64,000 nt of DNA. Source: Loxodes magnus. Lineage: Eukaryota; Ciliophora; Karyorelictea; Loxodida; Loxodidae. The notes beneath the pieces are model-generated. The model was given only the letters and a program-made list of their open reading frames with translations. It did no database searches and had not been told where the DNA came from. Of the stretch, positions 13,285 to 25,426 are shown piece by piece (position 1 is the first letter of the stretch; the number at the start of each line of letters is the position of its first letter). Position numbers and translations under genes: made by a program. Where the stretch lies: contig CAMPDV010000380.1 in assembly GCA_946699065.1 (NCBI GenBank), forward strand, positions 1 to 64,000, written 5' to 3'.

Positions 13285-13813
13285 GTTTAAATCTTAAGTT
13301 ATTGTCACCTTCAATTATCATTGAATCATTTCTTTATTCTTTCAATTCCATTTAAAGATGTAGTTTGTACTGATTTTCTTCTATTTTTTCTAATTTGCTG
13401 ATTAGTTCTTTCTGCTTCTATTGCTAGTTTTGAGATTAACTACTCTAGTCTTGTGATATATTTCAAAATGCGTTAAGGTCTCTTTCTTAGGTCACGAGTC
13501 TCGATTCTATTTCCTCTGCAAGTTCAAGTTTTACATTAACTTCTTATTGTCTTTCTTCAACATTTTTACCTCTTCCTGGAGGTCTACCACCATTTTAACA
13601 AGCTAATCATAGTTTATTTACTATTATGTGGTGAGATTCGAGACTTCCGAGCGCATAATATTCTTATCCTATTTTTAGGTTTTTTTTAGAGGTGGGAGAT
13701 TCATCCTGATTGATGATTTTTTATTACTCTTTTCCTGGTCCTAACCTTTCTAGGATGTCGTTAACTCCTACTTTTTAGGAGCCACGAAGAATCCCGGTTT
13801 GAATCCTGACATC
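13285..13813 (-). pseudogene. ORF1/Gag-like coiled-coil protein, copy b (N-terminal half)
   Basis: The minus strand starts at ATG 13811-13813 (M-S-G-F-K-P-G-F-F-V-A-P), runs through a basic Lys/Gln-rich segment (residues ~13-55), and enters a strong coiled coil (Q-L-V-K-M-V-V-D-L-Q-E-E-V). After a one-base frame change near 13540 it continues as Q-E-R-D-L-N-A-F-W-N-I and a long Gln-rich helix. The W of A-F-W-N-I is TGA, as in the copy at 29-30 kb. Similarity to copies a and c covers the coil. No zinc knuckle follows, so the C-terminal half is missing or has diverged. Confidence 0.6.
13754..13813 (+). ncRNA. Possible D-arm-less tRNA-like sequence
   Basis: GATGTCG at 13754-13760 pairs fully with TGACATC at 13807-13813 (one G-T), enclosing a 5-bp hairpin CTCCT/AGGAG with loop ACTTTTT and a B-box-like GGTTTGAATCC. 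No D arm fits in the 60 nt and the T stem pairs poorly. It lies antisense to the start of the ORF1-like gene, so it may be coincidence or tRNA-derived repeat sequence. Confidence 0.25.
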
Positions 13814-15599
13814 TTTTAAAAAAAATAAGGTTAAAAGATAATAATTAATAAAGATAAAATGTAAGATAAACTTTAGAATTTATAATAAATAAAATTAAAA
13901 AAAGTAAAATTTCATTCAATTAACAGATAATCCTTATTATTTTTAATTTAGATCCTCTTAAAATAAAATAGATAAAAAGATATTTTAATTAATGTTATAA
14001 TCTAAAAATATTAGAAGTAAAAAAAGAGTTAAATCTTAAATGATTCTTTAGTAATAATATTTCTAGATAATCGTTAGTAAAGAAAAAGAAAATCATAAAT
14101 TTTAAGATTTTTTATTAAGTTTATGAAGAAAAAATTAATATTAAAATTCATTCCTAAAATGAATTACAATTTAAACATATTTAACTACTAATTATTTAAA
14201 TTTTACATATTTTTAAAAAGCTAAATTTTTATATAAATTAAAGAACTATTTCTAAAATTAAATAAATATTTTTATTATATATTAAAGAATTAAAAAATTT
14301 ATAAATGTGCAAGGCAATTACAAATAAACCTTTCTTAAAAAAGAGTTTAGCGTTTAGAAAATTATAAATAAATATATAATTACTAAAACATTTAAACTAA
14401 AAATTACATAAATATTCTTATTTTTAGCAAATTTTAGCTTTAAATTCTAAAATTAAAAGGTTATCTTAATTTAATAAATAGAGCGATAAAGATATCTAAT
14501 AGTAAAAGATTGAAATTAAAAGAGATAATATTTATAGGATATTAATGAACCTATTAAGTAAAAAAGAATTTCTAAAGTTTATTATTATTATTAAATAATT
14601 AATTCTAATGCTACATAATTATTTAATTTAGTTTAAACTAGCTAAAATGTAATAAAAATATAATATAAAATTAGTTGTTTAAGTTTAATAAAATAGATTT
14701 AAAATACTTTGATTAATATATAGTTAAATATTCTAAAAGGGATTCCTTGATTATGAAAGTTTTAAATTAGGCTTTTTAATAAATTGAATATGATTTAGTG
14801 ATAATTTTAGAATATTTAAAGTAAATTAGGATTATTTAATAAATGATAATTGAATTTGATTAAAAAGGATAAAATGATTAGTTAGTATTTTGACTTAAAG
14901 TAGTTAATGAATAATAGACTAATGATTTAATGATTATATTGATTTTGAATAATAATGTTTATAGTTTTAAAATATTAGTAGTATAATCCCTTATAATGCT
15001 TTTATATTTTTGATGACTAATTTAAATTAATCTTTTTTGATAAAATAATAATTTAATTAATTAATTTTATTATTTTTAAATTAAATATACTAATTATTTA
15101 TTTATCAATTCATAGTCATTTAACATTATTTAAATAACATTTAACTATATCAACAGTAACTATCAAAACTACTATTACTACTATCAAATATACTATTTAC
15201 ATATTTTTACTAACAAACCTAAATAACTCATTTCAAATTACTTCTTTAATAACTTATATAATATCTATTTATTATTTAACATACAAATATTACATTCTAC
15301 TATTATAACAAAAACTATAACCTATTTTACTTCTACTAAATCCAAACCCATACCTAGTTATTAGATTATTAGAAACTAAAAAAAACTAAATACCATTTAC
15401 TTTATTCCTATTAATATCAAACCTTTACTCAAATTATTTCTATTTCTTAAATAAGAAAGCCAGCAATAGTTTGAAGGGTACTTCTAAAATTAAAATTTAG
15501 AAATTTAAAATGTTTGCTTCAAAGTTTCCTTCTTAATAAACCGTTACTTTAATTATTTGCTTTACTATAATAAAGCATAATATTATTTCCTAAAATAGA
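13814..15599. other. AT-rich region with strand-composition switch
   Basis: No gene is supported. Bases 14690-15005 are C-poor with many G, while 15110-15350 hold about two G in 240 bases and many C, so G/C skew flips within about 100 bases around 15050. Confidence 0.5.
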
Positions 15600-16059
15600 A
15601 TTTTAACATAAGAACAACATTTGTAAGAGAAAGATTTAGATTAGCTATCTATAATTCATTAAATATTGTACAAGTGTTGGGAATAATAGTTTATTTTTAC
15701 CTTTCATTTTAATATCGACAATGATAGCTCCAATTTAGCAAAAATAATTCTACTTAGTAAAAAGATAAAAATTACATCATTTAATCTTTATTCTCAAAAT
15801 AAGAGTAAAGAAATTAATTTGAAGTAAGATAAATATATTTTTTTAATTAAAAGTTATCAAGATAATCAAAACCTTGCTTACTTATGAATATTTGCAAATA
15901 AATATTATAATTGATGATTTCAAAGAGTTTAATAAGCATAGCAATATTTAAATAAAAAAATTTATTCTAAGAATGCCTTTAAAGAAATGCAGTCATATAA
16001 ACAGCAAAAAGATTTGTTGATTTAATAAAAGATATATAAAACGTTTTCTCTTTAATAAT

Positions 16060-16245
16060 ATACGCTAAATACAATAGATATCTAATTTAAGAAACTATTT
16101 CAATCTAAAAACTAATTACTTATACATATAATTTTTAATATGAACTGAATCATCGATATATCAAAACTCAATTCAATAAAGTTTGCTTAAGTAGATAGGA
16201 ATTTGATACATTTGAGCACATTTTCAAACGTAATCTTTTTACAGA
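16060..16245 (+). pseudogene. Decayed LINE 3' fragment in region C (D1)
   Basis: The plus strand reads Q-E-T-I-S-I-Q-K-L, T-Y-N-F-Q-Y-E-L and then C-L-S-R-Q-E-F-D-T-F-E-H-I-F-K-R. This lines up with the C-terminal block of LINE1 (C-M-C-G-D-Y-D-T-F-E-H-I-F-K-C). Two knuckle cysteines are lost (Ser and Arg) but the His remains. The rest of region C (15600-17780) shows no other recognisable coding. Confidence 0.55.
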
Positions 16246-17784
16246 TATTCTAAAAAAATTGTAATAAACTTAAAATAATTAATGGAAAATAGTGTAAAAG
16301 ACTTGTTTTATATGACTAAAACTATATTAATAAATAATTTACAAAAGATAAGATAATTAAATTAGATAAGTACATAAAAATATTTCATCAATAATATTTA
16401 GGAGACCATTTAAGATTTTAAGAACTAGAGTGAAGAGAAAATAAGTTATATTAAAAACCCATAAACAGATTTAATGAGCTTAAAAATTCTTTATCAAGAT
16501 GAGAGTGAAAGAGAACCATGAATGAAATATAGAAACTTTTAAATTTAGCGTAATTTACATGGTTAAATGCCAATAATTATACAATTCTGTCTCAATATTT
16601 AAAATATTTAAACTCTTATAGTTTATTATTATTACTTATTATTTAAACTTTAAATAGTAAATAAGATTTTTTATTTATTAATTTTTTCAAATTAAAATAA
16701 ATTATTTTAATAATTATCATTTATTTTATTATTTTAAGCTAAAATATGGGCCTTTCTAATATAATTGTTGATATATATATATATAAATAATAAAAATGAT
16801 AGGAAAATAAAATTTAATCATTTAGCATTTATAATATTAAAGGATAGTTTTAGTTAAAATATGTTTTTAAATAAAAGAAATAAAGTAATTTAATTATAGT
16901 TAAATATTTTAAGTAAGTATAATTTTCTTATTATTAGCAAATTAATAATAATGACTTATATTTAAATTTCTTTAAACTGACAATGATAAAATAATTAATT
17001 TTACATAATTATACTAAGTTTAATTAAATTTGATATATAAATTAATAATTTATACTTAACTTTAAAATATAATAAAAGTTAGTTAAGATTATTATTATAA
17101 TTACTTATATTACTTAGAACTAAAAATTATACATTCATTAAATTTATAATTATTGATAATTCTTTATTAATTTTATTTTATACAGTTATCTCTAAAGATA
17201 TGTTTAACTATATTTACTTTTTAATTTACTAAATTATTGTTTTAATTATTGTAGACATTAATTATCAAATGTGAATTTTTATATTTTTATAATCTAGTAA
17301 TAAAATGCTTATTCTTAACCAATTATTTAAAACACATATCAAAATTATGAAAAGCATCCTCTTTATTAGTTTTAAATTGATACAAAGATAATTAATTCTA
17401 GCATATAATTATTTAATTATTTGATATAGTATTTTTAATATTAATATCTTACTATTATAAAGGATTATTTTAAACTATATTTTGCTATCATTTAGAATTT
17501 ATATTATTAAAGTAATAAAGCTAAAGTTTCCTTTGGTTTACTTAGAATTTAAATTCCTTTTAGATATTTCTTCCTTTATATTATCTATGTTTTATTAATT
17601 ATAGTTAAATAAAGAGTTCTTTAAATGGCTTAATTAGCAATTTAATTAGTTTTTAGAACTTAAATTTTAATATTTATTTATAAAAATAAATGGTATAAAT
17701 TAAAGCTATTTAGTAATAATATATCAATTTAATAATAGAGTTATTGTATGAAACTGTTTATTTAAATTTTAAATTAAAATAATT

Positions 17785-20700
17785 TTTTACATCTATAACT
17801 GCATGAATTGCTTCCTTCAATTAGACATTAGTAAATGTTTTTAATGCTTTTTAATATAATCTTGATCTCATCAATTTTTAATTACTCTTGTTATAGTCTC
17901 TCTTTTATGTCTTCCTTTTTTACTTTTTCCATTTCTAATAATTCTAATCTTCTTGATATAAGTTTCTAGTGAAATATTTTTATTTATAAATCTAAATATC
18001 CCAAATAAGACTTTGGAAAGAAGTTTATAAGTCCTTAATCATATATTATAAAGCTTCTCAAGTCATAATACCCAATCTTTTACGATAGTCAATCTCTTAT
18101 ATTAGAATAGTATATGCATTTAAAAATGTGCTAAAATGTGCCATACTCTCCACACATACAGTAGGGATTATCAATAGGATAATGATAAACTTAAAGATCT
18201 TTTCAAAAACTATAAGATTGGGTTCTAAGTTTATATATACTGATAATTTATTGTCTAAATTATTTGTTCAACTTAGTGTAAGTAATTACTAGAAATTGGT
18301 TAAGTTAAGATTACTAAACTGCTTAGTATATTAATTAATTTCAACTAAAAAAGTTTTTGGACCGGAAACTCCTTTCCGATTGCACGACTCGACGCTCTCT
18401 TTTTATGGGATAACGGGGATATCCTGTTGTGCTCCAGGCACAGCTGCTAGGGAGCTCCATCGCTATGAGCAGCCAGGCTTCAAGCTCCTACCAAGAGCGG
18501 ATAATTTCAAAGATAGTGTTCTCTTCAGAAAATGACTCTGACCAGGGACTTTCTCAGCGACAGGAAAGGAACTTGCTCCTAGCCATAAAACCAGAAAGTG
18601 TTGTCACGAAGGTCATTCTCAGCTCCCACCATCTTTTCAATTATAACTGTTTAGTATATATTTTAGCTTTTTTCATTCTCTTAAACTTTTGAGTAGCTGT
18701 ATTATAAAAATATTATTGTATTTTGTCTCTTATATATTTTTAAAAAAAAATTTAATTTGTAATAATCTTGGAATTCTACAGGTAGATACTATAGAGGTCT
18801 GATAATTGCTAAACTAAATCATAGCATTGATATCCTTTTATTCAGTTGGTAATGAAAAGAGAGCCTATTGTTGATGTTGAAAAATCAATACTTTCTTATT
18901 TCATTTTATAATAGAATTTAAAAAACTTTATTGCCATAATGTGTTTGAAAGATAACCATTTTAAATATATGAAACATAACTTATTAATGTTGAAGTTGTT
19001 GCCTAAAGTGCTTTTCTTGAAATCATTCTCATATTTGATTCAATTCTATTCAAAACTCCAGTTATTCCTTTTTGAATACACCATGGTACTAGTTCTCTCC
19101 ATATTCTGCTTTAGGTAATGTAAAAAGTCTGCATAAAGTTTTAAAATGTCAAGAAATCACATTCTTATATCTTATAAGTTAAAAAAAAACTTTTTTCATT
19201 GCAGTTAAATACTTGAACGCGACTTCTTTACAATGGGAATTAAAATTCTTCTTCTAATGAAGCATTACATCTAAATGCGTTACTAGTTCCTTTTAAATAA
19301 TTGGTTAATTATCTAATCATAAATTTAAATTTTATTATTTATAATGTTTCTTTAAAATTTAGATACATTCAGATTTGATAACATTTATCTTTAAGTGAGT
19401 TTATGTAAAATACTTACTTGTTTCATTTATTAACTCCTGCATTTACTTTGAAGTTCTGAAAAAAGAATCAAATCATCTGCTCATCATCTGCATGCAAAGC
19501 TAATACTCCAACCCTGGCATTTGAATTCCGATTAAGTACTTTTACTTTCAAAATATCTAATTACTATGTCATAATACAACAATGCTAAAATTAGTCCATA
19601 CTAACTTCCTTACATAACTACATTGTTGCATTATAATGTTCTGGTGTTCTTTCCTTTATTTTAAATGAAGAATTTAGGTTTATGTAAAAAGATTCTAAGG
19701 CTATTATTATTCCAAGTGCTAGTTTAACTCTCTTTAATTTATCTAATAAAAGTCTTCTTTCTATTGAGTCAAACATTTTTTCAACATCTATCAGTGTTGC
19801 TATCAATTTAGTCTTACTTTTAGCACTTTTCCAATAGTTATCAATTATTTGTTATATTATTCAAATTTATTAAGTTGTTTATCTATTTTTCATAAATCCC
19901 ATTTATGAAGAACGAATCAAATTTCTCTAATAAATTAGATTGTATAGTCTTTTTGTTAAAGTTTTATCATATAGTTTTATAATGATATTAATCAGAGAAA
20001 TAGGTAGTCAGTTTTTCCAGTCATCTTTATTTCCTTTTTTAAATATTGGAATTACCGACAATGTATTTAAATTCCTAAGGGATTCTTCTAAATCTTAACA
20101 TATTATTCAGAAAAGAGTGAAGAATTATTAACTAATATTTTCCACCTCATTTCAGAAGTTCACTTTTTATTCTGTCTGGACCAGCTGCTTTTCCATTCGT
20201 AATTTCTTTTATAATTTTTTGTATTTCTTGTATGGTAAAAAGATAAAATCCTTATAAATATGAGAGTTGATAATCTTTAATTTCTTAAATACTATCTTAT
20301 ATTCTATCTATTTTTTAATTACTAAGATTTATTTATTATTTAGTTAGATTAGAATGTTTGTTAAAAGTGCAATGCTCCCATGAATCAATGGATTCATTTT
20401 TGATTTCTTAATTAAAGTTCATTTATTTTATTTTTTAGGGTTTTTAATTTTCTTAGTATTTGAAAATATTTCTTTAGCATTTCCATTTAGAAGTAAAAAT
20501 TTCTTTTTTGCTTTGTTTTTTCAAACTTTCACAAATTAGAATTGAAGTCATTCAGAATGTCGTTTCACTTTTTCATGAATATTAGTTACTTATTAGTTTA
20601 TTCTTCCAGATATAATGTATGCTTCTTATATAATGAGTTAGCTCTTTTAGGCCTACATATTTCTTAGTAAGATCTTGAGGAAATTTGTTATAACTTGAGT

Positions 20701-20811
20701 CTGGAATAAAGAATCCTAATGTTTAATCAGCATTGTATTAGATGTTATTTTTGATAAATTCATATTAAACTTCAAGATTATCTTAATCTATCTAAAAGAA
20801 TTCTAGATAAG
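17785..20811 (-). mobile_element. LINE (copy 3), RT to 3' end, 5'-truncated
   Basis: On the minus strand the element begins at 20811 at a point equal to LINE1 position 58412 and runs to its 3' end near 17785. It retains RT motif A (L-I-D-V-E-K-M-F-D-S at about 19785-19750), motif C A-D-D-L-I-L-F-S (ADD at 19472-19480), the L-P-K-A-E-Y-G-like region and the knuckle C-M-C-G-E-Y-G-T-F-Q-H-I-F-K-C (about 18165-18121). The endonuclease half is absent. Several frame shifts make it inactive. A GC-rich insert interrupts it at 18331-18644. The same 3' end sits at 44020-44640 in D2. Confidence 0.8.
18331..18644. mobile_element. GC-rich 314-nt insertion inside the LINE
   Basis: The insertion is flanked by 14-base direct repeats differing at one base (aactgcttagtata at 18317-18330, aactgtttagtata at 18645-18658). 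The D2 copy is uninterrupted there (about 44531-44545), so this is an insertion with target-site duplication. Its core (18358-18640) is far richer in G+C than anything around it. Both strands give long readable frames and I cannot assign a product. It could be a retroposed gene piece, a SINE, or a small DNA element. Confidence 0.65.
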
Positions 20812-23800
20812 TTTGCAGAAAAAATTCTAAATATTTTTGACGATATATTGCATCTTATAACCTATTTATTTTATATTTCCTCAAATTCTTGCACATCTTC
20901 AATTAATCTCATATAAAATTAAGTTTTGTTTTATAAATCAATTTGCAGGAAAAAAATTTTCTTTTTAAGCTATAATATCATCTTATCACTGTTTATCTTA
21001 TAAAAGAATTGTTTTAATAATTAAGTTTTTATCTTTAAATAATCTAGCAATTTTCAGTTGATATCATACTTTATGAATAAATATAATTACAATCTTTAAA
21101 ATATTAATAAAATAGATCAATAAGGAAAAAATAATGACTATTTAATTAGAAAATGAATATGAAAACATTTTAATTTAATTTCTTGATAAAATATTTTAAA
21201 TTAAAATAAGTGTTTAATCTTTTAAAAATTATATTTATTAAACCACTTTAAATATTTTTATGTTTATGAATATTTAGTATCTTAAATTAAAAATTACTAT
21301 ATTGTATATTAAAGCAAACATTTATTAAAGGAATGTGAAATTAAAAATTATAATTTAGTTGTCTAATAATTTAGCATATAACAAAAATAGTTCATTATTA
21401 AGGTTGTTTATGAAATTGTGTACTATTAGCATTATTGGCTTAATAGAAACTTTGCTTTTTATTATGCTATATATGTTTCTTTTTATATTGTACGAAATAT
21501 TTCCCATTTTTTATAGATATAATTATAATAGTTATTAACTTACACTTTGTATATTATTTTAATTAATACAAAAAATTAAAGCTTTTCTTTTAACCTTTTT
21601 TGATATAATGAAGGTATATTGATTTCTTAATTATTTACACTTTCATTTTGCTAATTCTTATTATTTAATATTAGAATATAATTTTATTCTTATTTTAGAT
21701 GGAATATAAGATAATTTACAAGAAAGTGAAGATTTTTATAATTTTGCATATATTCAAATTATTTATATAGTTTACTAGCAAATGCTTTTTATATGATAAA
21801 TAATCAATCTATTTTTTAAAAAAGCTTTCAGCTTTAATAAAATAGCTTCATTAGAAATTCAAATTTTAAGATTAATAAATAAAATCGATTTTCTACATGC
21901 ACAGTAGATATGCTTAAGTTGCTTAAAATCAGACAGTTTATCTTTAAAGCTTTTCTTTTAATATTACAGAATGAGAAAAATTTTAAAGAGAAAAAATACT
22001 TAATATAGCAATTTTTCTTAAAAACTTGTTTTCCTCTTCTAAATTAACATCTTTTCGCAAACTAAAAACAGATAGTTAGTCGTAGTAAGCTCTTTTCAAA
22101 ACTCTTTTACTCATCTTTTCAATTTTTATCATTTTTATAATTATTATAATAAAGCAGAATATTTTTAAACTTGATTAATAAATTTTTGTTTCTTTATTTT
22201 ATATAGTTAGGTTAGATACATTATTTAGATCCTTGTTTAATTCCTTTTTTTAGATTCTTTGTAAATTGGCCTAAAATTTATTATTACAGATGTATTTACC
22301 TCATTTTTTCTACTTGATTGATCATATTTTTATAAATAGATTTTTTAGCTCTTTTTAGATTAGTTATTTTTAAAAATTTACAATATAGATTAAAAAAATA
22401 GTTTTAAGCCCTCTTATAAAAAAAATTTTATTTATTTTGTTTCTTCTAAAATTGTCATTTATTTTTTTATCTTTACTTCTTAAAAGTCATTTAAAAAACT
22501 TTTCAAATCTTTTAAAATTCTATCCTTTAAGAAAAGGATTTATCCACCCGAAATTCTTTTGTAGCGTATAACTCAGAGCGAAAAAAGGATAATTTTTTCA
22601 CGATTTCATGGTTATTTTATTATATCTCCTTTTTTCTTGAGATCCTTTTCATTTAAGTAAATTCTAATAATATTAAAAAATTTTAAAACAAATTTTTTCA
22701 TTTACTCAAAAAGAAGTTCAAAATTAAAAATTGTATTTTTTCCAAAACATAAACAATAAATTTTTTTTATAATTTCAAACATAATTAACCTTATCAAAAA
22801 TATACTTTTAAATAAAAAAGAAAAAAAGTTTTGATGAAAATTTTTCAAAAAATTTTCTTAAAAACAAAAATTTTTTTTTAATTTTTACAAAAAACCATTT
22901 CAACAAAAAAGATTTCCAAATTCTATTTTAATATAAAATTTTTTTAATTCCTATTTTTTCTCAAAAATCTTTTATATTTGGAATTTTTTCTTGAAATTTT
23001 ATTCCTATTTTAAATTTTTTATCCCGAAATAATTAAATTTGTTCCGTGCCGAAAATCTTTGGTAGTGTAAAACGCTGAGCAAAAAAACAAATTTTTTATT
23101 TTCATGAAATTTAAGCTCTAAAATTGAAAGATAATGATAAATAAAAAACTTAATATCAAAAAATTTTATAATCCAATCGGAAACGAAACATATTAAAATA
23201 AAAATAAAAATTTATTATTGAACTTAAACACAAGAATAAACAAATTTAAATAAATTTATTAACATATAACTTAAAAAATTAAATTACCATCCCAAAATTC
23301 AAAATTTTTTTAGTTTTAAGTCTATTTATAAAAAAAAACCTTTTTTACATATTAAAAAAATGTATCCCGTCCCAGAAATATTTATCAAAAAAATTCCTTA
23401 AAAAAAATTTAAAGATTTTTAAAATTAATTTCCAAATTTAATTTCAAAAACGATTTTAGATAATTATTTTAGAAACGCTTTTCTAAGAAATTTTAAAAAC
23501 TTTTTTTAAAATTACTTTCAAAATTTTTATTCCTATTTAGAATTTTTTATCCCAAAATCAAAAAATTTATTCCTATTTAGATTTTTTTATCCCGAAATCA
23601 AAAAATTTATTCCTATTTAGAATTTTTTATCCCAAAATAAAAAAATTTATTCCGTCCCAGATATCTTTGGTAGTGTAAAACGCTGAGCAAAAAAACAAAT
23701 TTTTTATTTTCATGAAATTTAAACTCTAAAATCGAAAGATAATGATAAATAAAAAACTTAATTTCAGAAAATTTTATAATCCAATCAAAAACAAAACATA

Positions 23801-24339
23801 TTAAACTTAAATATTAAAATTTTATAATATCAATAAATATAATAATCAATCATAAAAAATAAATAATAAAAAAACAAAATTTAATTTAATTTAAAATAAA
23901 TACTTAATTAAATTTTTTAATTAATAATCAAAATTATAAACTTACTTTAACCTTATAAATAATATTTTAACCACTTCACAAAAAAAATGATAATTTATAC
24001 TCAACTTGAAATTTTTACTAAATCTAAAAATTAATCCATAAAATTTTATAGCATAAATTTAAACTTTAACTTATTTCATTCTTTCATTTTACAAAATTAT
24101 ATTTTAAATATTTTTAAACATTACCACTTTAAATCAACATACCTCACTAATTTCAATAACCTATATTACTCAAACTTTATTTTAAGCCAAGAATATTTAT
24201 CAATATACAAATTTTAAATAAATATAAAGCAAACACTTCATATAACAAAAAACATAATTAACATTAAACATTCATTTAAATACATTACCAATAACTTATA
24301 TTTAATCGTAAAATTTAATTAAGTCAAATCATAAGTTAC
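20812..24339. repeat. Unit A, copy 2: left arm with sub-repeats
   Basis: The arm begins at gataagtttgcag right at the LINE junction. No gene is supported in it. It contains three tandem 40-base units at 23531-23650, and a ~165-base block present twice (23030-23195 and 23641-23805) with gtagtgtaaaacgctgagc in each. A third, more distant version, gtagcgtataactcagagc, lies at 22562-22580. Confidence 0.75.
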
Positions 24340-25426
24340 TCAACTCGAAATCCTCCACTTTCTCACAGTATTGTCTCTAGCTCCCGATACCAACCATCTA
24401 TTGTCAACACTCAATGCTATAGATTCTATTAAACTTGTATGTCCTTACAAAGTCTATATACACTCACCCTTATCAAAGTTCCAGATCTTGATTGTTTCAT
24501 CGTAAGATCCAGAAAATATAACACTTGAATCAACACTTAACTGAATACTTCATACAACATCTGTATGACCTTAAAGAGTACGAATACACTAACCGGAAGA
24601 GAAGTCCCATATCTTAATAGTCCTGTCACCAGAACCCGATATTATATACCTATTATCCTTAGACACTATCACCGAATAAACAGAACCTGAATGCCCAGTA
24701 AGAGTTCGCACAAGCTGACCAGTCTAGAAATCCCAAATCTTTATAGTTTTATCCCAAGATCCCGATATAATATATCTAGAGTCATAGGAGAGTACTACCG
24801 ATATAACTGTATTAGTATGCTCAGACAAAGTTCTTTGGAGAGCACCATTGAGGAAATTTCAGATCTTTATGGTTGCATCGTAAGATCCTGATACTATATA
24901 GCTAGAGTCATAGGAGATTACTACCGATCTAACGAAGGAAGTATGTCCCGTTATAGTTCTTTGAAGAGCACCAGTCTATGAATTTCAGATCTTGATCGTG
25001 TTATCAGCAGATCCTGATACGATATAGCTAGAGTCATAGGAGATTACTACCGAATTAACTTAATCAGTATGTCCCGTTAAAGTTCTTATGAGAGAACCTG
25101 TCTGGAAATTCCAGATCTTTATCAAATTTTCAGGATAGTCCGAACCTGATACAATTCAATTCATATCACTTGATATGGCTACCGATAACACAGCTGAAGA
25201 GTGACCAGTGAGGGCTTAGTCTAAAAAATATTAAAGAAATACCTTTACTTTGGTCATAACTGATCTTGTTTATTAACTTTTAGTAGCATAAGTTAGGCAG
25301 AATTTCATACTTAAAATGAAGTAGAGATATTTTCCCTAGGATGTGGCTTCTCGCTCTTAGGAGTTTTCTTAAAAAAATACTTTTAGTAAATTGCTTTTCT
25401 TTTTTCTCCGTTTCTTTTTTCTCCAT
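24340..25426 (-). CDS. WD40 seven-repeat protein, copy 2
   Basis: The gene is intact under the altered code: exon 1 25243-25426, intron 25221-25242, exon 2 24340-25220, giving 354 residues. Exon 1 carries a 15-base in-frame expansion relative to copy 1 (a repeated E-K-K-E near the start). Seven WD repeats follow, with TGA serving as Trp in several K-I-W positions and TAG/TAA as Gln in D-F-Q-T-G and T-L-Q-G-H. Changes against copy 1 cluster at exposed blade loops (for example S-G-S-x-D). It ends at TGA 24340-24342 after I-S-S. It faces away from the Cys-rich ORF that starts at 26819, with 1.4 kb between the starts. Confidence 0.85.
25221..25242 (-). other. Predicted 22-nt intron (WD40 copy 2)
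   Basis: The sequence is identical to the copy 1 intron in length and GT...AG ends, and it sits at the same codon phase. Confidence 0.6.

Noticed and set aside
16768-16790. (TA)n run as a functional repeat
   Set aside because: It is short and expected at this base composition.
18405-18425. Resemblance of gggataacggggat to a homing-endonuclease site or to rRNA
   Set aside because: Only about 10 bases agree and the flanks match neither.
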